Assembly (NCBI GenBank): GCA_021740645.1
Contig: JAIOZL010000001.1
Coordinates: 124,001-188,000 of the forward strand
Origin: Bacteroidales bacterium
GTDB lineage: Bacteria; Bacteroidota; Bacteroidia; Bacteroidales; JAADJA01
DNA: 64,000 bases
Reading direction: 5' to 3'
The position numbers and the translations under genes were made by a program. The notes under the pieces are model-generated. The model did no database searches, was not told the DNA's origin, and saw only the letters and a program-made list of their open reading frames with translations. This document shows, piece after piece, positions 32,707 to 41,608 of the stretch; the first letter of the stretch is position 1; the number at the start of each line of letters is the position of its first letter.

Positions 32707-35637
32707 ATGAAATTTCAAGGAATTGTATTCCTTCTCTCAATATTCAGTTTCCTCCATCTCCAGGGCCAGTTTGCAGTACATGAAAATTATACTGTAAATA
32801 ATGGATTGCCAAGTTCTCATATCTATGATATAATCCAGGATTCGGTGTTCAATATCTGGTTTGCAACTGAAAGTGGTGTCTCTTGCTTTGATGGCAATCT
32901 CTTTAAAACTTATACCACATCAGATGGACTACCTGATAATTCCACAGTGAAGCTTTACCTCGACTATAAAGGAAGGGTATGGTTTCTTTCATACCAGGGC
33001 CTGATTAGTTATATTGAAAATGATAGCATCCACGCCCACTGGCTCAATGACTCACTTTCGGGTTATGATATCCGTTTTTTCGACGGAATGTACCTTGGTG
33101 ATGATGGCACCATGTTTTTATCTCATTTTACCGGGGGCATTGTAATGGCAAACGACTATGAAAATACATTTGATATTATTATAGACGACACAGGGGCAGT
33201 TTACCCTTATTGGCATGCCGTTTTTTATCATCACGAAAAATATGGTGTTTTCAGTGGAGATGTGAAAAAGAGTAATATTGAGAGATTTGGATTAAAAACT
33301 CTTTTCCCGGATATGCAATTTTGTTACATATTAAATGATGCTCACCGAAATTACTTGCATAAAAACCTATTGATTGCAAATGATAGCATGACCTATGCCT
33401 CTTCAGGCCCCAATTTCCAGGCATATAAAAATAACAGCATTATTTGGGAAAAAACTTTCGACAACAGGATTATTAATTTGTATTGCGACTCCCAAAATAA
33501 TCTGTGGATAAGTGATGAATTTAAAGGTATTTTGATGTATAAAGATGCCGATTTAACTAAAAACCCAATCGTTTTTTTAGGTAAAAATACGGTGTCGAAA
33601 GTGCTGGAGGATCATGAGGGAAACTATTGGTTTAGTACTACTGAAAATGGTGCATTCTTAGTGCCATCGGTTCAATTCTATTGTTATGATAAATCATACC
33701 TGGGAATTGAAAGCGACATCATCCTGAAACTTGGTGTTGAGAATCAAAAGCTTTATTACAGTACATCCAATAAAGGTTTTCATAGCGCCCTGATCGATGG
33801 TTTAAATGTGAAACCCATCAATGACTTTAACCTTAATGGGATTAATTACTCAAATATTTTTGATTTTCAAATATCTTCAGATCATGCACTTCTTGTCCCT
33901 AGCGGGCAATATTTTAAATTTAACCTGGATGGAAATAATCTTCCTTTTGCCCATTCATACAAACATGGAGGTTATTCCGTGCTTGAGACGATGGAAGGAG
34001 ACATACTACTTGGTATAAGTAAAGGGTATCTGACCTATAGTAAAAGCGGGGATTTTTACAAATCAGAAACAAAAGGATTTGGATTAAAGACTTTTGATAT
34101 TGCCCAAAGAATTGACTCCACGCTGTTATTGGGTACCATTGACGGTTTATACGAATATGATGGTATTGAATATAGTAAATATGATGATACCCATCCTGCA
34201 TTAAATGGTAGGATTACTAAAATTGAACTTTTTAAGGAGAAAATACTGGTAGGGACTTTTGATAAAGGACTTATTATTATTTTAAACGATAATATTGTGG
34301 TTTATGATCAAAGCCTGGGACTATCAAGTAACAGGGTGAAGGCTATATATCCTGAAAATGACACTATCTTATGGGTAGCGGGCAATAGGGGCTTAAATAA
34401 ACTGATAATAAATGAAAACTATCACATTGTCAGGAATATAAAATATACACTTGCTGACGGACTTCCATCTAATGAAATTAATGATATTCTCAGGATCAAT
34501 GAAGCGATATGGCTGGCCACAGATAACGGATTGGTTGGCTTCGATCCGGGAAATTTAATTAATAATAAAAACAGGCCTCTGATCATTTTAAAAGATGTGG
34601 ATGTAAACGGTATATCCTATAATCCACTTGAGGGTTACCATGCTTTTTTAAACAGTCAGAATAACATCACTTTTACTTTTAAAGCTCAAACTTTTAATAA
34701 ATCCGGCGAAACCAGATTTTTTTACAAATTATCGGGCCTTGAAAATGATTGGATTATAACCAAAGGCAATACAGTTAGGTACTCAAAACTCCCGGCCGGG
34801 AATTATATGTTTAATGTAAAAGCCGTGAATGATGACTTGTATGAAAGTGATTTGCAAAGCTTTCCTTTTCGGATTAAAATTTCTTTTGTTCGTACCTTTT
34901 ATTTTTATATCCTAATACTCCTTGTGGTTTTTCTGAGTTTATTTTTTGCTTATCGAATCAGAAGTAAAGACATTAGTCGGCGTGATGACTTAAAACGTCA
35001 AATTATTCTTGCTGAGCAAAATGCTGTCAGGTCACAGATGAACCCTCATTTTATTTTCAACTCATTAAATTCAATTCAAAATTTTATTCTGGATAACGAT
35101 GAAAAGAACGCCAATATATACCTGGTAATATTTTCTTCACTGATTCGCCGAATTTTGGAAGCATCTAAACACAATTTTATTTCTTTGAAAGAAGAAGTAG
35201 AAATGATCAAATTATATCTTGAACTTGAAAAATTCAGGTTTGATAAACAATTTGATTTTGAAATTAATGTGGATCCGGAAATCAACCCGGAGTTGGTATC
35301 CATTCCTTCCATGATCCTTCAACCTTACCTGGAAAATGCCATATGGCATGGCCTGGTTCCTAAAAAGACAAAAGGGAAACTCGATATTGAAGTAAAATAC
35401 GTGAAATCCAATAAATTAATTATAGCGATAACCGACAATGGAATTGGAAGGCAAAAAGCAGCCCTTATTTCACAGAAGCGAAAACTTCATAAACCAACCG
35501 GAATTAAAAATGTGGAAGAGCGCTTAAAGCTGTTGAATAAGCTGAACAAAACAAACATGACCGTGCGTATTATCGATTTATTTGATGATCAATCTGTAGC
35601 CATTGGAACAAAGGTCGAGTTTTATGTCGATATTTAG
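32707..35637 (+). CDS. LytS-type sensor histidine kinase with periplasmic propeller
   Basis: A 976-residue membrane sensor. A signal peptide is followed by a large periplasmic region of two-component-regulator propeller repeats (about 20-640; motifs such as N-G-L-P-S-S-H-I-Y and I-W-F-A-T-E-S-G-V recur), a Y_Y_Y domain (about 655-735), one membrane helix (about 738-758), a coiled coil and a His_kinase/HATPase module. The phospho-acceptor is H781 in NPHFIFNSLNS; ATP motifs are N-A-I-W-H-G-L and D-N-G-I-G. It should phosphorylate the LytTR regulator that starts 67 bases downstream. Such kinases often sense glycans or cell-surface signals, but no polysaccharide genes adjoin it. Confidence 0.95.
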   Translation: MKFQGIVFLLSIFSFLHLQGQFAVHENYTVNNGLPSSHIYDIIQDSVFNIWFATESGVSCFDGNLFKTYTTSDGLPDNSTVKLYLDYKGRVWFLSYQGLISYIENDSIHAHWLNDSLSGYDIRFFDGMYLGDDGTMFLSHFTGGIVMANDYENTFDIIIDDTGAVYPYWHAVFYHHEKYGVFSGDVKKSNIERFGLKTLFPDMQFCYILNDAHRNYLHKNLLIANDSMTYASSGPNFQAYKNNSIIWEKTFDNRIINLYCDSQNNLWISDEFKGILMYKDADLTKNPIVFLGKNTVSKVLEDHEGNYWFSTTENGAFLVPSVQFYCYDKSYLGIESDIILKLGVENQKLYYSTSNKGFHSALIDGLNVKPINDFNLNGINYSNIFDFQISSDHALLVPSGQYFKFNLDGNNLPFAHSYKHGGYSVLETMEGDILLGISKGYLTYSKSGDFYKSETKGFGLKTFDIAQRIDSTLLLGTIDGLYEYDGIEYSKYDDTHPALNGRITKIELFKEKILVGTFDKGLIIILNDNIVVYDQSLGLSSNRVKAIYPENDTILWVAGNRGLNKLIINENYHIVRNIKYTLADGLPSNEINDILRINEAIWLATDNGLVGFDPGNLINNKNRPLIILKDVDVNGISYNPLEGYHAFLNSQNNITFTFKAQTFNKSGETRFFYKLSGLENDWIITKGNTVRYSKLPAGNYMFNVKAVNDDLYESDLQSFPFRIKISFVRTFYFYILILLVVFLSLFFAYRIRSKDISRRDDLKRQIILAEQNAVRSQMNPHFIFNSLNSIQNFILDNDEKNANIYLVIFSSLIRRILEASKHNFISLKEEVEMIKLYLELEKFRFDKQFDFEINVDPEINPELVSIPSMILQPYLENAIWHGLVPKKTKGKLDIEVKYVKSNKLIIAITDNGIGRQKAALISQKRKLHKPTGIKNVEERLKLLNKLNKTNMTVRIIDLFDDQSVAIGTKVEFYVDI

Positions 35638-35704
35638 TTTATTCTACGTATATTTGTTTGTGATAAAAACTTTTTTTATTTACTAAAATTTCATTATAAT
35701 TTTG

Positions 35705-36499
35705 ATGGCTGATGATTATAAATCCATACTTGTAGAGGGAGCAATCCGATCCTTTATTGTTGAAGATGAGCTGCGTAGTCAGGCCACGCTTATAAAATTG
35801 CTTAAGGAATATTGTCCACAGGTGAAAGTTATCGGCAGGGCTTCATCCGTTGAAGAAGCAGTCACAAATATTAATAAACTTGAACCTGAACTAATTTTTC
35901 TTGATATAGGCTTACCCGACGGAGATGGGTTTAATGTGTTGGAGAATCTTTCATACAACGATTTTAAGGTGATTTTTATCACGGCTTATGATAAATATGC
36001 CATCAGAGCCTTTGAATTTTCAGCTTTGCATTATCTGTTAAAACCCATTAGCCATATCGAATTGCAGATGGCTGTCAAGCGTTTTAGTTTATTAAAAAAA
36101 GAAGAAAACTCCAGTTTTGAAGAAAAGATCAATATCCTAAAAGAAAATATCCAAACTGATCCCCAAAAATTAATGCTCCCAACTGTAAATGGTTTTGAGA
36201 TCATAGCCTTGGATGAAATTATCCGGCTGGAGGCAAGCCATAATTATACAGACTGTTTTTTGCTCAATAATAAAAAGATATTGGTATCTAAACCTTTAAT
36301 CAATTTTGAGACGATTCTTAACGACCTGAATTTCGTCCGAGTGCATAACAAACACCTGGTAAACTTAAAATATGTCGTACGCTATTTTAAAGGAAGTGGA
36401 GGCTATTTAAAAATGACAGATAATTCTGAAGTAAGTGTTTCAAAGAGCCGAAAAAATGACTTCCTGGAGCGGTTAAATAATTTTGCCCGTCATTTGTAA
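35705..36499 (+). CDS. LytTR-family response regulator
   Basis: A 264-residue regulator with an N-terminal receiver domain (phospho-acceptor D67 in IFLDIGLPDGDG, K near 117 in LLKPIS) and a C-terminal LytTR DNA-binding domain (about 160-262; E-I-I-R-L-E-A-S-H-N-Y-T and F-V-R-V-H-N-K-H-L-V-N). It is the evident partner of the LytS-type kinase upstream. The first 14 residues are an unusual extension ahead of the receiver fold; ATG 35705 is used although a later start cannot be ruled out. Confidence 0.94.
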   Translation: MADDYKSILVEGAIRSFIVEDELRSQATLIKLLKEYCPQVKVIGRASSVEEAVTNINKLEPELIFLDIGLPDGDGFNVLENLSYNDFKVIFITAYDKYAIRAFEFSALHYLLKPISHIELQMAVKRFSLLKKEENSSFEEKINILKENIQTDPQKLMLPTVNGFEIIALDEIIRLEASHNYTDCFLLNNKKILVSKPLINFETILNDLNFVRVHNKHLVNLKYVVRYFKGSGGYLKMTDNSEVSVSKSRKNDFLERLNNFARHL

Positions 36500-36563
36500 G
36501 TTTCCATTCAGACATTCAAAAGCGTATTGTACACCCTATCCCTATCCTCTTATACATTGCAGA

Positions 36564-36594
36564 TTGCTATCCGCACCGTAATGTCGTATCATTG
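36564..36594 (+). promoter_or_regulatory. Candidate promoter of short unit 1
   Basis: TTG (36564-36566), 20 bases, TATCATTG (36587-36594). The -7 box departs from TAnnTTTG at one position. It would start transcription near 36599. Confidence 0.4.
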
Positions 36595-36598
36595 TAAC

Positions 36599-36682
36599 GC
36601 GAGACTCAAAAGAACCGAAAGGATTGAAAAATATGAAACGTGTCCACCCGATTACTTAAAAGTAATCGGGTTCGGTTTTTTT
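36599..36682 (+). ncRNA. Candidate small RNA, unit 1
   Basis: A predicted transcript of about 84 bases runs from the promoter at 36564-36594 to a strong hairpin. CCCGATTACT (36647-36656) pairs with AGTAATCGGG (36661-36670), and AACCGAA (about 36613) could pair with TTCGGTT before the seven-T tract. The only ORF in it is a seven-codon one (ATG at 36634). It could equally be only the trailer and terminator of the LytTR gene. Confidence 0.35.
36647..36682 (+). terminator. Terminator of unit 1 or of the LytS-LytTR operon
   Basis: A perfect ten-base stem with a TAAA loop (36647-36670) is followed by TTCGG and seven T residues. It lies 148 bases after the LytTR stop codon. Confidence 0.8.
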
Positions 36683-36796
36683 AGGGCACTGGCCAATAAG
36701 TTCTTAGGATATTGAAATGAATGTCAAAAATTATGGCCAGTTACCATACGAATTGGGTTAAATAGATATTCAAAAAGGTTAGTTATACATTGCTTG

Positions 36797-36827
36797 TTGT
36801 ACTTTCGTTGATATCGACGTATACTTG
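36797..36827 (+). promoter_or_regulatory. Candidate promoter of short unit 2
   Basis: TTG (36797-36799), 20 bases, TATACTTG (36820-36827). The spacing equals that of unit 1 and the -7 box again differs from consensus at the same position. Transcription would start near 36832. Confidence 0.45.
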
Positions 36828-36831
36828 TCGT

Positions 36832-36911
36832 ACATAAATTTTCTTACCGAAAAATCAGCATCGACCTGAAATCTCTTGGCCCGGATGGTTCCTCACTATC
36901 CGGGTTTTTTT
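36832..36911 (+). ncRNA. Candidate small RNA, unit 2
   Basis: A predicted transcript of 80 bases with no ORF. It ends in CCCGGAT (36880-36886) pairing with ATCCGGG (36898-36904) across 11 bases, followed by seven T residues. It is separated from unit 1 by about 115 bases and from padR by its own operator, so it is hard to explain as a trailer of either neighbour. Confidence 0.45.
36880..36911 (+). terminator. Intrinsic terminator upstream of padR
   Basis: Seven-base G/C-rich stem (36880-36886 with 36898-36904) and T7 tract. No annotated gene lies between it and the previous terminator. Confidence 0.85.
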
Positions 36912-37005
36912 CATTTCCCTTATTTTGAATAAATAAAAATTACAAATTTAAACGCTACCAGATCAATTAGTTGATATATATGCACAACCTACTACTAAAA
37001 ATAAA

Positions 37006-37032
37006 ATGGTACTATGTATTGCATAGTACTAT
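37006..37032. promoter_or_regulatory. PadR operator palindrome
   Basis: ATGGTACTATG (37006-37016), TATTG, CATAGTACTAT (37022-37032): ten of eleven positions are symmetric. It covers the -33 TTG of the padR promoter, as expected of an autorepressor site. Confidence 0.8.
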
Positions 37033-37049
37033 AATTTGTTATATATTTG
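37019..37049 (+). promoter_or_regulatory. Promoter of the padR-pspC operon
   Basis: TTG (37019-37021), 20 bases, TATATTTG (37042-37049), an exact match to the -7 consensus. By the spacing at the SRP RNA gene, transcription would begin at 37054 or 37055, which is the ATG itself, so the mRNA is probably leaderless. Confidence 0.75.
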
Positions 37050-37053
37050 CCGC

Positions 37054-37398
37054 ATGAATATTGAAAAGACAAAAGCACAAATGCGGAAAGGTGTACTTGA
37101 GTATTGTATTCTATCAATCATCGAGGAGAAAGAAGTGTATGCCTCCGACATACTGGTGCAATTAAAAGAAGCTGAATTGTTGGTAGTGGAAGGTACACTT
37201 TATCCCTTGCTTACCCGGCTTAAAAATGAGAACCTCTTGAGCTATCGCTGGGAAGAGTCGAAATCGGGGCCGCCACGAAAGTATTATACCATTACAGAAA
37301 CCGGCAAGCAATTTTTAACCGGCCTTCATCAAGGTTGGAGAAATCTTGTACAATCCGTAAATAAAATTTCAGGAAATAATAATCTTACAAATATTTAA
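37054..37398 (+). CDS. PadR-family transcriptional repressor
   Basis: A 114-residue winged-helix regulator of the short PadR type. The N-terminal wHTH holds M-R-K-G-V-L-E-Y-C-I-L-S-I-I and G-T-L-Y-P-L-L-T-R-L-K-N-E-N-L-L (recognition helix and wing), followed by S-G-P-P-R-K-Y-Y-T-I-T and a short dimerisation helix. It should repress its own operon through the palindrome at 37006-37032, which overlaps the promoter. The next gene, 11 bases on, is a PspC-domain membrane protein; this padR-pspC pair is common in Bacteroidota and is thought to respond to envelope stress. ATG 37054 fits the promoter; the TTG at 37036 would lie upstream of the -7 box. Confidence 0.95.
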   Translation: MNIEKTKAQMRKGVLEYCILSIIEEKEVYASDILVQLKEAELLVVEGTLYPLLTRLKNENLLSYRWEESKSGPPRKYYTITETGKQFLTGLHQGWRNLVQSVNKISGNNNLTNI

Positions 37399-37409
37399 AC
37401 CATATAAAA

Positions 37410-39149
37410 ATGAAAAAAACGCTAACAGTAAATATAAATGGCATAGTGTTTCATATTGATGAAGACGCATTTAATGTGCTAAACAATTATTTACAAAGTA
37501 TTAAGGTGCATTTTTCCAGAACACAAGGAGGAGAAGAAATCGTTTCAGATATTGAAGCACGAATTGCTGAAATGTTAAAAGAAAAAATCGGGGATGAGCG
37601 GCAGGTGATCACAATTGATGATGTTGAAAATGTGATAAATGTTATTGGCCAACCCAGTGAGTTTGGTGAAGAGTTTTCTGAAAACCAGTCGGAACCAGGA
37701 TCTAAGACTTATGAGACCACGAAAAGGTTATACCGCGATTCTGAACGATCAATACTGGGAGGTGTATGCAGTGGACTGGGTGCTTATTTTCACACGGACC
37801 CTATTTGGTTTCGCCTTGCTTTTGTGATTTTATCTATTCCAGGGATTGGTACGCCGCTATTGCTTTATGTAATTTTATGGATCGTTTTGCCTGAAGCGAA
37901 AACCGCAGCAGAACGGCTGGAGATGAAAGGGGAGAAAATAAATATTTCGAATATTGAAGCTTCCATACGAGAAGAGATTGGTAATCTGAAAAATAAATTC
38001 AATAACCTAAAAAACGAGGCCCGGCGTACTTATAAAAAAAAAAGCGCAGATCATAGGTCAGATATAGAAGGAGTTGGAAATACCCTTTCACGGCTTGCAG
38101 AATTATTTATTAAAATGATATTGGTTTTTTCCGGTGTCATTTTATTTCTTTTAGGCTTATCCTTTATTCTTCTCCTGGCAGTTTTACTTTTTGGTTTTGG
38201 CCAGGATATTTTTATTGTGGATTCCGAGTTGGTCTTTGTTTCGTTTCCTGCCCTGGTCGATTTCTTTTTGGGGTCGGTAGGAAGCAGCCTTTTGTTTAAG
38301 CCAGCATTTTTCATGCTGATCGGAATCCCGGTATTTATGATTGTTTATGCAGGGGTGAAATTAATTTTCGGAATTGATAGAACTCGTTTTGTGGGGATAA
38401 CGGCCTTAAATTTATGGATACTTGCCTTAATTGTTACAGGATACTATGGATTCAAAGTATTTAAAAGTTTTAGCAATTCAGGTGTATATGTACAAAGTCA
38501 AACTGTGCAGCCGGCACCTGATAACCTGATCTGGCTTGATGTGAATGAAAACGATAAATTTGAGCGTTACTATCGTTATAACGAATATGTGGAAATTGAC
38601 GAATCCAATATGATCATCACCAATGATGAGAATGATTTTTTCTATGGTATTCCTAAACTCGAAATTGTAAAAAGCCATAATGATAAAGCCGAAGTTGAAG
38701 TATTTTTCAGAGCAAGGGGGAAATCGGGGTTTCAGGCAGAAGAAAGAGCAAAAATGACTAAGTTCGATTATGTTGTGTCTGAAGGGAATATCACTTTCGA
38801 TAGATTTTTTAAACTGGATGACAATGAGGTTTGGCGGGATCAGCAGGTGGATATCGTTTTGAAATTGCCTGTAGGATACTATGTTTATTTATCTGAAAAC
38901 ATGTACTCTATTCTCAATGAATATCGCCATTCGCAGTACAGGTTGTCCGGCGAAATGTGGGTAATGACTGAAGATGGTCTGGAAGAATCTGATCTTGAAC
39001 CATCACTTGTCCCCCAAATTAATATAGAGGACTCAGAAGAACTTCCTGTAAATGGAGAGGAAGGAAGTATCTCAGCACCTGCTTCCCAGGTAACTATTAC
39101 CGGAATAATATTCAGGCAATTTATAGCGCTGTTCGGATATATCGCATAA
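37410..39149 (+). CDS. PspC-domain multi-pass membrane protein
   Basis: A 579-residue protein. An N-terminal domain (about 1-90; M-K-K-T-L-T-V-N-I-N-G and D-I-E-A-R-I-A-E-M) is typical of Bacteroidota PspC proteins, followed by the PspC domain (about 105-170; R-S-I-L-G-G-V-C-S-G-L-G-A-Y-F and an L-L-Y-V-I-L-W-I-V-L-P helix). A charged linker (about 175-230), four more membrane helices (about 235-375) and an extracytoplasmic beta-rich domain complete it. It should monitor the inner membrane together with its repressor PadR, 11 bases upstream. No PspA gene is near. The long C-terminal part has no name I know. Confidence 0.93.
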   Translation: MKKTLTVNINGIVFHIDEDAFNVLNNYLQSIKVHFSRTQGGEEIVSDIEARIAEMLKEKIGDERQVITIDDVENVINVIGQPSEFGEEFSENQSEPGSKTYETTKRLYRDSERSILGGVCSGLGAYFHTDPIWFRLAFVILSIPGIGTPLLLYVILWIVLPEAKTAAERLEMKGEKINISNIEASIREEIGNLKNKFNNLKNEARRTYKKKSADHRSDIEGVGNTLSRLAELFIKMILVFSGVILFLLGLSFILLLAVLLFGFGQDIFIVDSELVFVSFPALVDFFLGSVGSSLLFKPAFFMLIGIPVFMIVYAGVKLIFGIDRTRFVGITALNLWILALIVTGYYGFKVFKSFSNSGVYVQSQTVQPAPDNLIWLDVNENDKFERYYRYNEYVEIDESNMIITNDENDFFYGIPKLEIVKSHNDKAEVEVFFRARGKSGFQAEERAKMTKFDYVVSEGNITFDRFFKLDDNEVWRDQQVDIVLKLPVGYYVYLSENMYSILNEYRHSQYRLSGEMWVMTEDGLEESDLEPSLVPQINIEDSEELPVNGEEGSISAPASQVTITGIIFRQFIALFGYIA

Positions 39150-39285
39150 TTAGTGAAGAAAGTTATGCGAATTAATTGAGAGTATTAAATATATCAATTT
39201 TGCGTTCAGGCCGTAAAATAGCCGGAATAAATCAAACACTATATTTTATTTCCATATTTGTATCTTCGCATGAAAATTCGGCTGG

Positions 39286-40062
39286 ATGCAAACAATTCGA
39301 AAAGTGGTGGTGATAGGGGCTGGCAATGTGGCTACACAATTGTCATTTGCCCTGGAGTATGCGGGATTGCAAATCATTCAGGTGTACAGCCGTACAAGTA
39401 GCTCAGCTGAAAAATTGGGTAATGATCTTTATACAGATTTTACTACGGATATAAAAAAAATTAACTCCTCTGCCGATTTATATATTTTGGCCCTTAGCGA
39501 TGATGCTAACAGGCAATTTGCTAATGATCTGTCACTTGGAGATAAACTGGTGGTGCATACTTCAGGCTCCTTAGAACTGGAGGATTTGAAAGGTTGCTCT
39601 TCAAATTATGGGGTATTTTATCCTCTGCAAACCTTTTCTAAAACCAGAAAAATTGAGTTCAAAGATATTCCTGTGTGTATCGAAGCAAATTCACCAGATA
39701 ATCTGAAAGCTCTTTACGAGCTTGCAAGCAAGGTTTCTAATAATGTAAGGGAGGTAACATCTGATCAGCGCCATCAAATTCATTTGGCAGCAGTTTTTGC
39801 ATGCAATTTCCCAAATTATATGTTTACCATTGCTCAAAAAGTAATGCAGCCTTCAGGCATTGACTTTGAAATTTTGAAACCTCTGATCAGGGAAACTGCA
39901 GAAAAGATACAAAAAGTGAGCCCTCTGGAAGCCCAGACCGGACCTGCCCGCAGGAAGGATACAGCCATAATGGAACGACATATACATTTGCTAAATAAAT
40001 TCCCTGAATACAAACATTTATATCAGCTGATCAGTGAAGAAATAGGCAATCAATATGAATAA
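39286..40062 (+). CDS. Rossmann-like and DUF2520 domain protein
   Basis: A 258-residue NAD(P)-binding protein. The N-terminal Rossmann fold shows VVVIGAGNVATQLSFAL (8-24) and the C-terminal DUF2520 domain runs from about 130 (Y-P-L-Q-T-F-S at 106 marks the junction) and includes H-Q-I-H-L-A-A-V-F-A-C-N-F-P-N-Y. The fold is close to that of F420-dependent NADP reductases and ketopantoate reductases, but the reaction is unknown. The DUF2520-KdsC-UbiA-Maf order is a familiar Bacteroidota run. The -7-like TATCTTCG at 39261-39268 would give a leader of about 13 bases. Confidence 0.93.
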   Translation: MQTIRKVVVIGAGNVATQLSFALEYAGLQIIQVYSRTSSSAEKLGNDLYTDFTTDIKKINSSADLYILALSDDANRQFANDLSLGDKLVVHTSGSLELEDLKGCSSNYGVFYPLQTFSKTRKIEFKDIPVCIEANSPDNLKALYELASKVSNNVREVTSDQRHQIHLAAVFACNFPNYMFTIAQKVMQPSGIDFEILKPLIRETAEKIQKVSPLEAQTGPARRKDTAIMERHIHLLNKFPEYKHLYQLISEEIGNQYE

Positions 40063-40094
40063 TAACCTTTAATGCAAAGTAAGAAAAAGTAGAC

Positions 40095-40616
40095 ATGAGT
40101 AATTATAAAAGTAAACTTAAGCAAATCACCACCTTTATTTTTGATTATGACGGGGTTTTAACAAACGGAACAGTTATTCTTCAAGGGGATGGTGATGCTC
40201 TTCGCACCGCTAATGTAAAAGATGGTTACGCCCTGCAACTTGCCGTAAAATTAGGCTATAATGTAGCCATCATTTCCGGAGGTTATTCTGATTCGATGAA
40301 AAAGCGATTTGAAGCATTAAACATTAAGGATTTTTACCTGGGTGTGTCCAATAAACTTGATGTCTTGCAAAACTATTTTAAAGAGACAGGAATTCAACCT
40401 GAAAATACTTTGTATATGGGTGATGATATCCCCGATTATAAGCCTATGAAAGCTGTGGGTATAGCTTGCTGCCCGGCAGATGCTTCCCCTGAAATAAAAG
40501 CAATATCGGAATACATTTCCATAAAAAAAGGTGGGAAAGGCTGTGTTCGGGATATTATCGAGCAAACCCTTAAAGTACAGGAGAAATGGCTAACAGAAGA
40601 AGGTTTTAGCTGGTAA
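40095..40616 (+). CDS. kdsC: 3-deoxy-D-manno-octulosonate 8-phosphate phosphatase (KdsC-type HAD)
   Basis: A 173-residue C0-type HAD phosphatase with no cap domain, as usual for KdsC. The nucleophile motif is FIFDYDGVLTNG (D17, D19), motif II is A-I-I-S-G-G, and the acid motif is Y-M-G-D-D-I-P-D-Y. It removes phosphate from Kdo 8-phosphate for lipopolysaccharide core synthesis; tetramers are typical. LpxB downstream supports an envelope-lipid theme. The related N-acylneuraminate cytidylyltransferase phosphatase domains are an alternative, but no such gene is near. Confidence 0.9.
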   Translation: MSNYKSKLKQITTFIFDYDGVLTNGTVILQGDGDALRTANVKDGYALQLAVKLGYNVAIISGGYSDSMKKRFEALNIKDFYLGVSNKLDVLQNYFKETGIQPENTLYMGDDIPDYKPMKAVGIACCPADASPEIKAISEYISIKKGGKGCVRDIIEQTLKVQEKWLTEEGFSW

Positions 40617-40657
40617 GTAATTGTCAGGAAGCTGAAAATTAATTAAGATTTGTAATA

Positions 40658-41608
40658 GTGAATAAGTTTTTATCCTATATAAAAATAATCCGGCCGTCAA
40701 ATCTGCTTATCATCATTATTTCGCAGGTTTTTCTGAGGTATTTTATAGTGGATACCTATTTTGAATTGGGTGGAATAATGCCTGCTTTATCTGACTTCCA
40801 ATTTTTTCTTCTTGTACTTGCTACTGTTTTGATAGCAGCAGGGGGATATGTGATCAATGACTATTTTGATGAAAAACCGGATGCGATAAATAAGCCTGAA
40901 AAATTAATTGCCGGGGAAAAAATTAGTCTAAATTTCATCCTCATTTATTACTGGTTACTTACAATTGCAGGAATTGTTTTGGGTTTAGCTCTGACATATT
41001 GGATTGATTCCTGGACCTTAGGTTTGATCTTTCCTCTGGTAGCTATAATGTTATGGACCTATTCTTCTCGTTACCAAAAAACGTTTTTGGTAGGAAATAT
41101 AATGATCGCTTCCATGTCGGCACTGGTAATTCTTATTGAATGGCTGTTTGAATTTTTTGCTCTTAAAGCTCAACCGGTTTTATTTGTTGAAGTTCACAAT
41201 CAATTAAGTGCTATACAATTTATTGTCTTGTCATTTACCTTTTTTGCTTTTTTCACCAGCCTTATCCGCGAAATAGTTAAAGATATTGAAGATATGGAAG
41301 GGGACAAACAACAGGGATATAAAACCCTGGTTATACTGTCTGGAGTTAAACAGGCAAAAATGCTGACTATTGGCTTACATATCTTAACTATGGCGCTTCT
41401 CGCTTTTTGTCAATATGTTTTGTATGTACAAAACCTCTTTTATGTCTTTTGGTATACAAGCATAGCAGTTCAACTCTTATTTGTTTTTGTTTTATATTAC
41501 CTTGTGATAGCCAAGGATAAAAAGGATTTTCACTGGTTGAGTAATGCCTATAAAATTTTAATGGTTGCCGGAATACTTGCCATGCAACTTTTTAATATTA
41601 GTTTTTAA
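40658..41608 (+). CDS. UbiA-family prenyltransferase (geranylgeranylglycerol-phosphate synthase type)
   Basis: A 316-residue integral membrane prenyltransferase with eight or nine helices. The two Asp-rich metal motifs appear as NDYFDEKPDAINKP (68-81) and D-I-E-D-M-E-G-D-K (about 209-217). In Bacteroidota this subgroup is usually annotated as geranylgeranylglycerol-phosphate geranylgeranyltransferase, though quinone or haem-side-chain transfer is not excluded. Translation starts at a GTG and the last base of the stop codon region overlaps the Maf ATG (TAATG), so the two are coupled. Confidence 0.9.
   Translation: MNKFLSYIKIIRPSNLLIIIISQVFLRYFIVDTYFELGGIMPALSDFQFFLLVLATVLIAAGGYVINDYFDEKPDAINKPEKLIAGEKISLNFILIYYWLLTIAGIVLGLALTYWIDSWTLGLIFPLVAIMLWTYSSRYQKTFLVGNIMIASMSALVILIEWLFEFFALKAQPVLFVEVHNQLSAIQFIVLSFTFFAFFTSLIREIVKDIEDMEGDKQQGYKTLVILSGVKQAKMLTIGLHILTMALLAFCQYVLYVQNLFYVFWYTSIAVQLLFVFVLYYLVIAKDKKDFHWLSNAYKILMVAGILAMQLFNISF

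Noticed and set aside
36527..36715. A 62-codon ORF over the unit 1 terminator
   Set aside because: It runs through a perfect terminator hairpin, starts without a recognisable signal and has no family resemblance.
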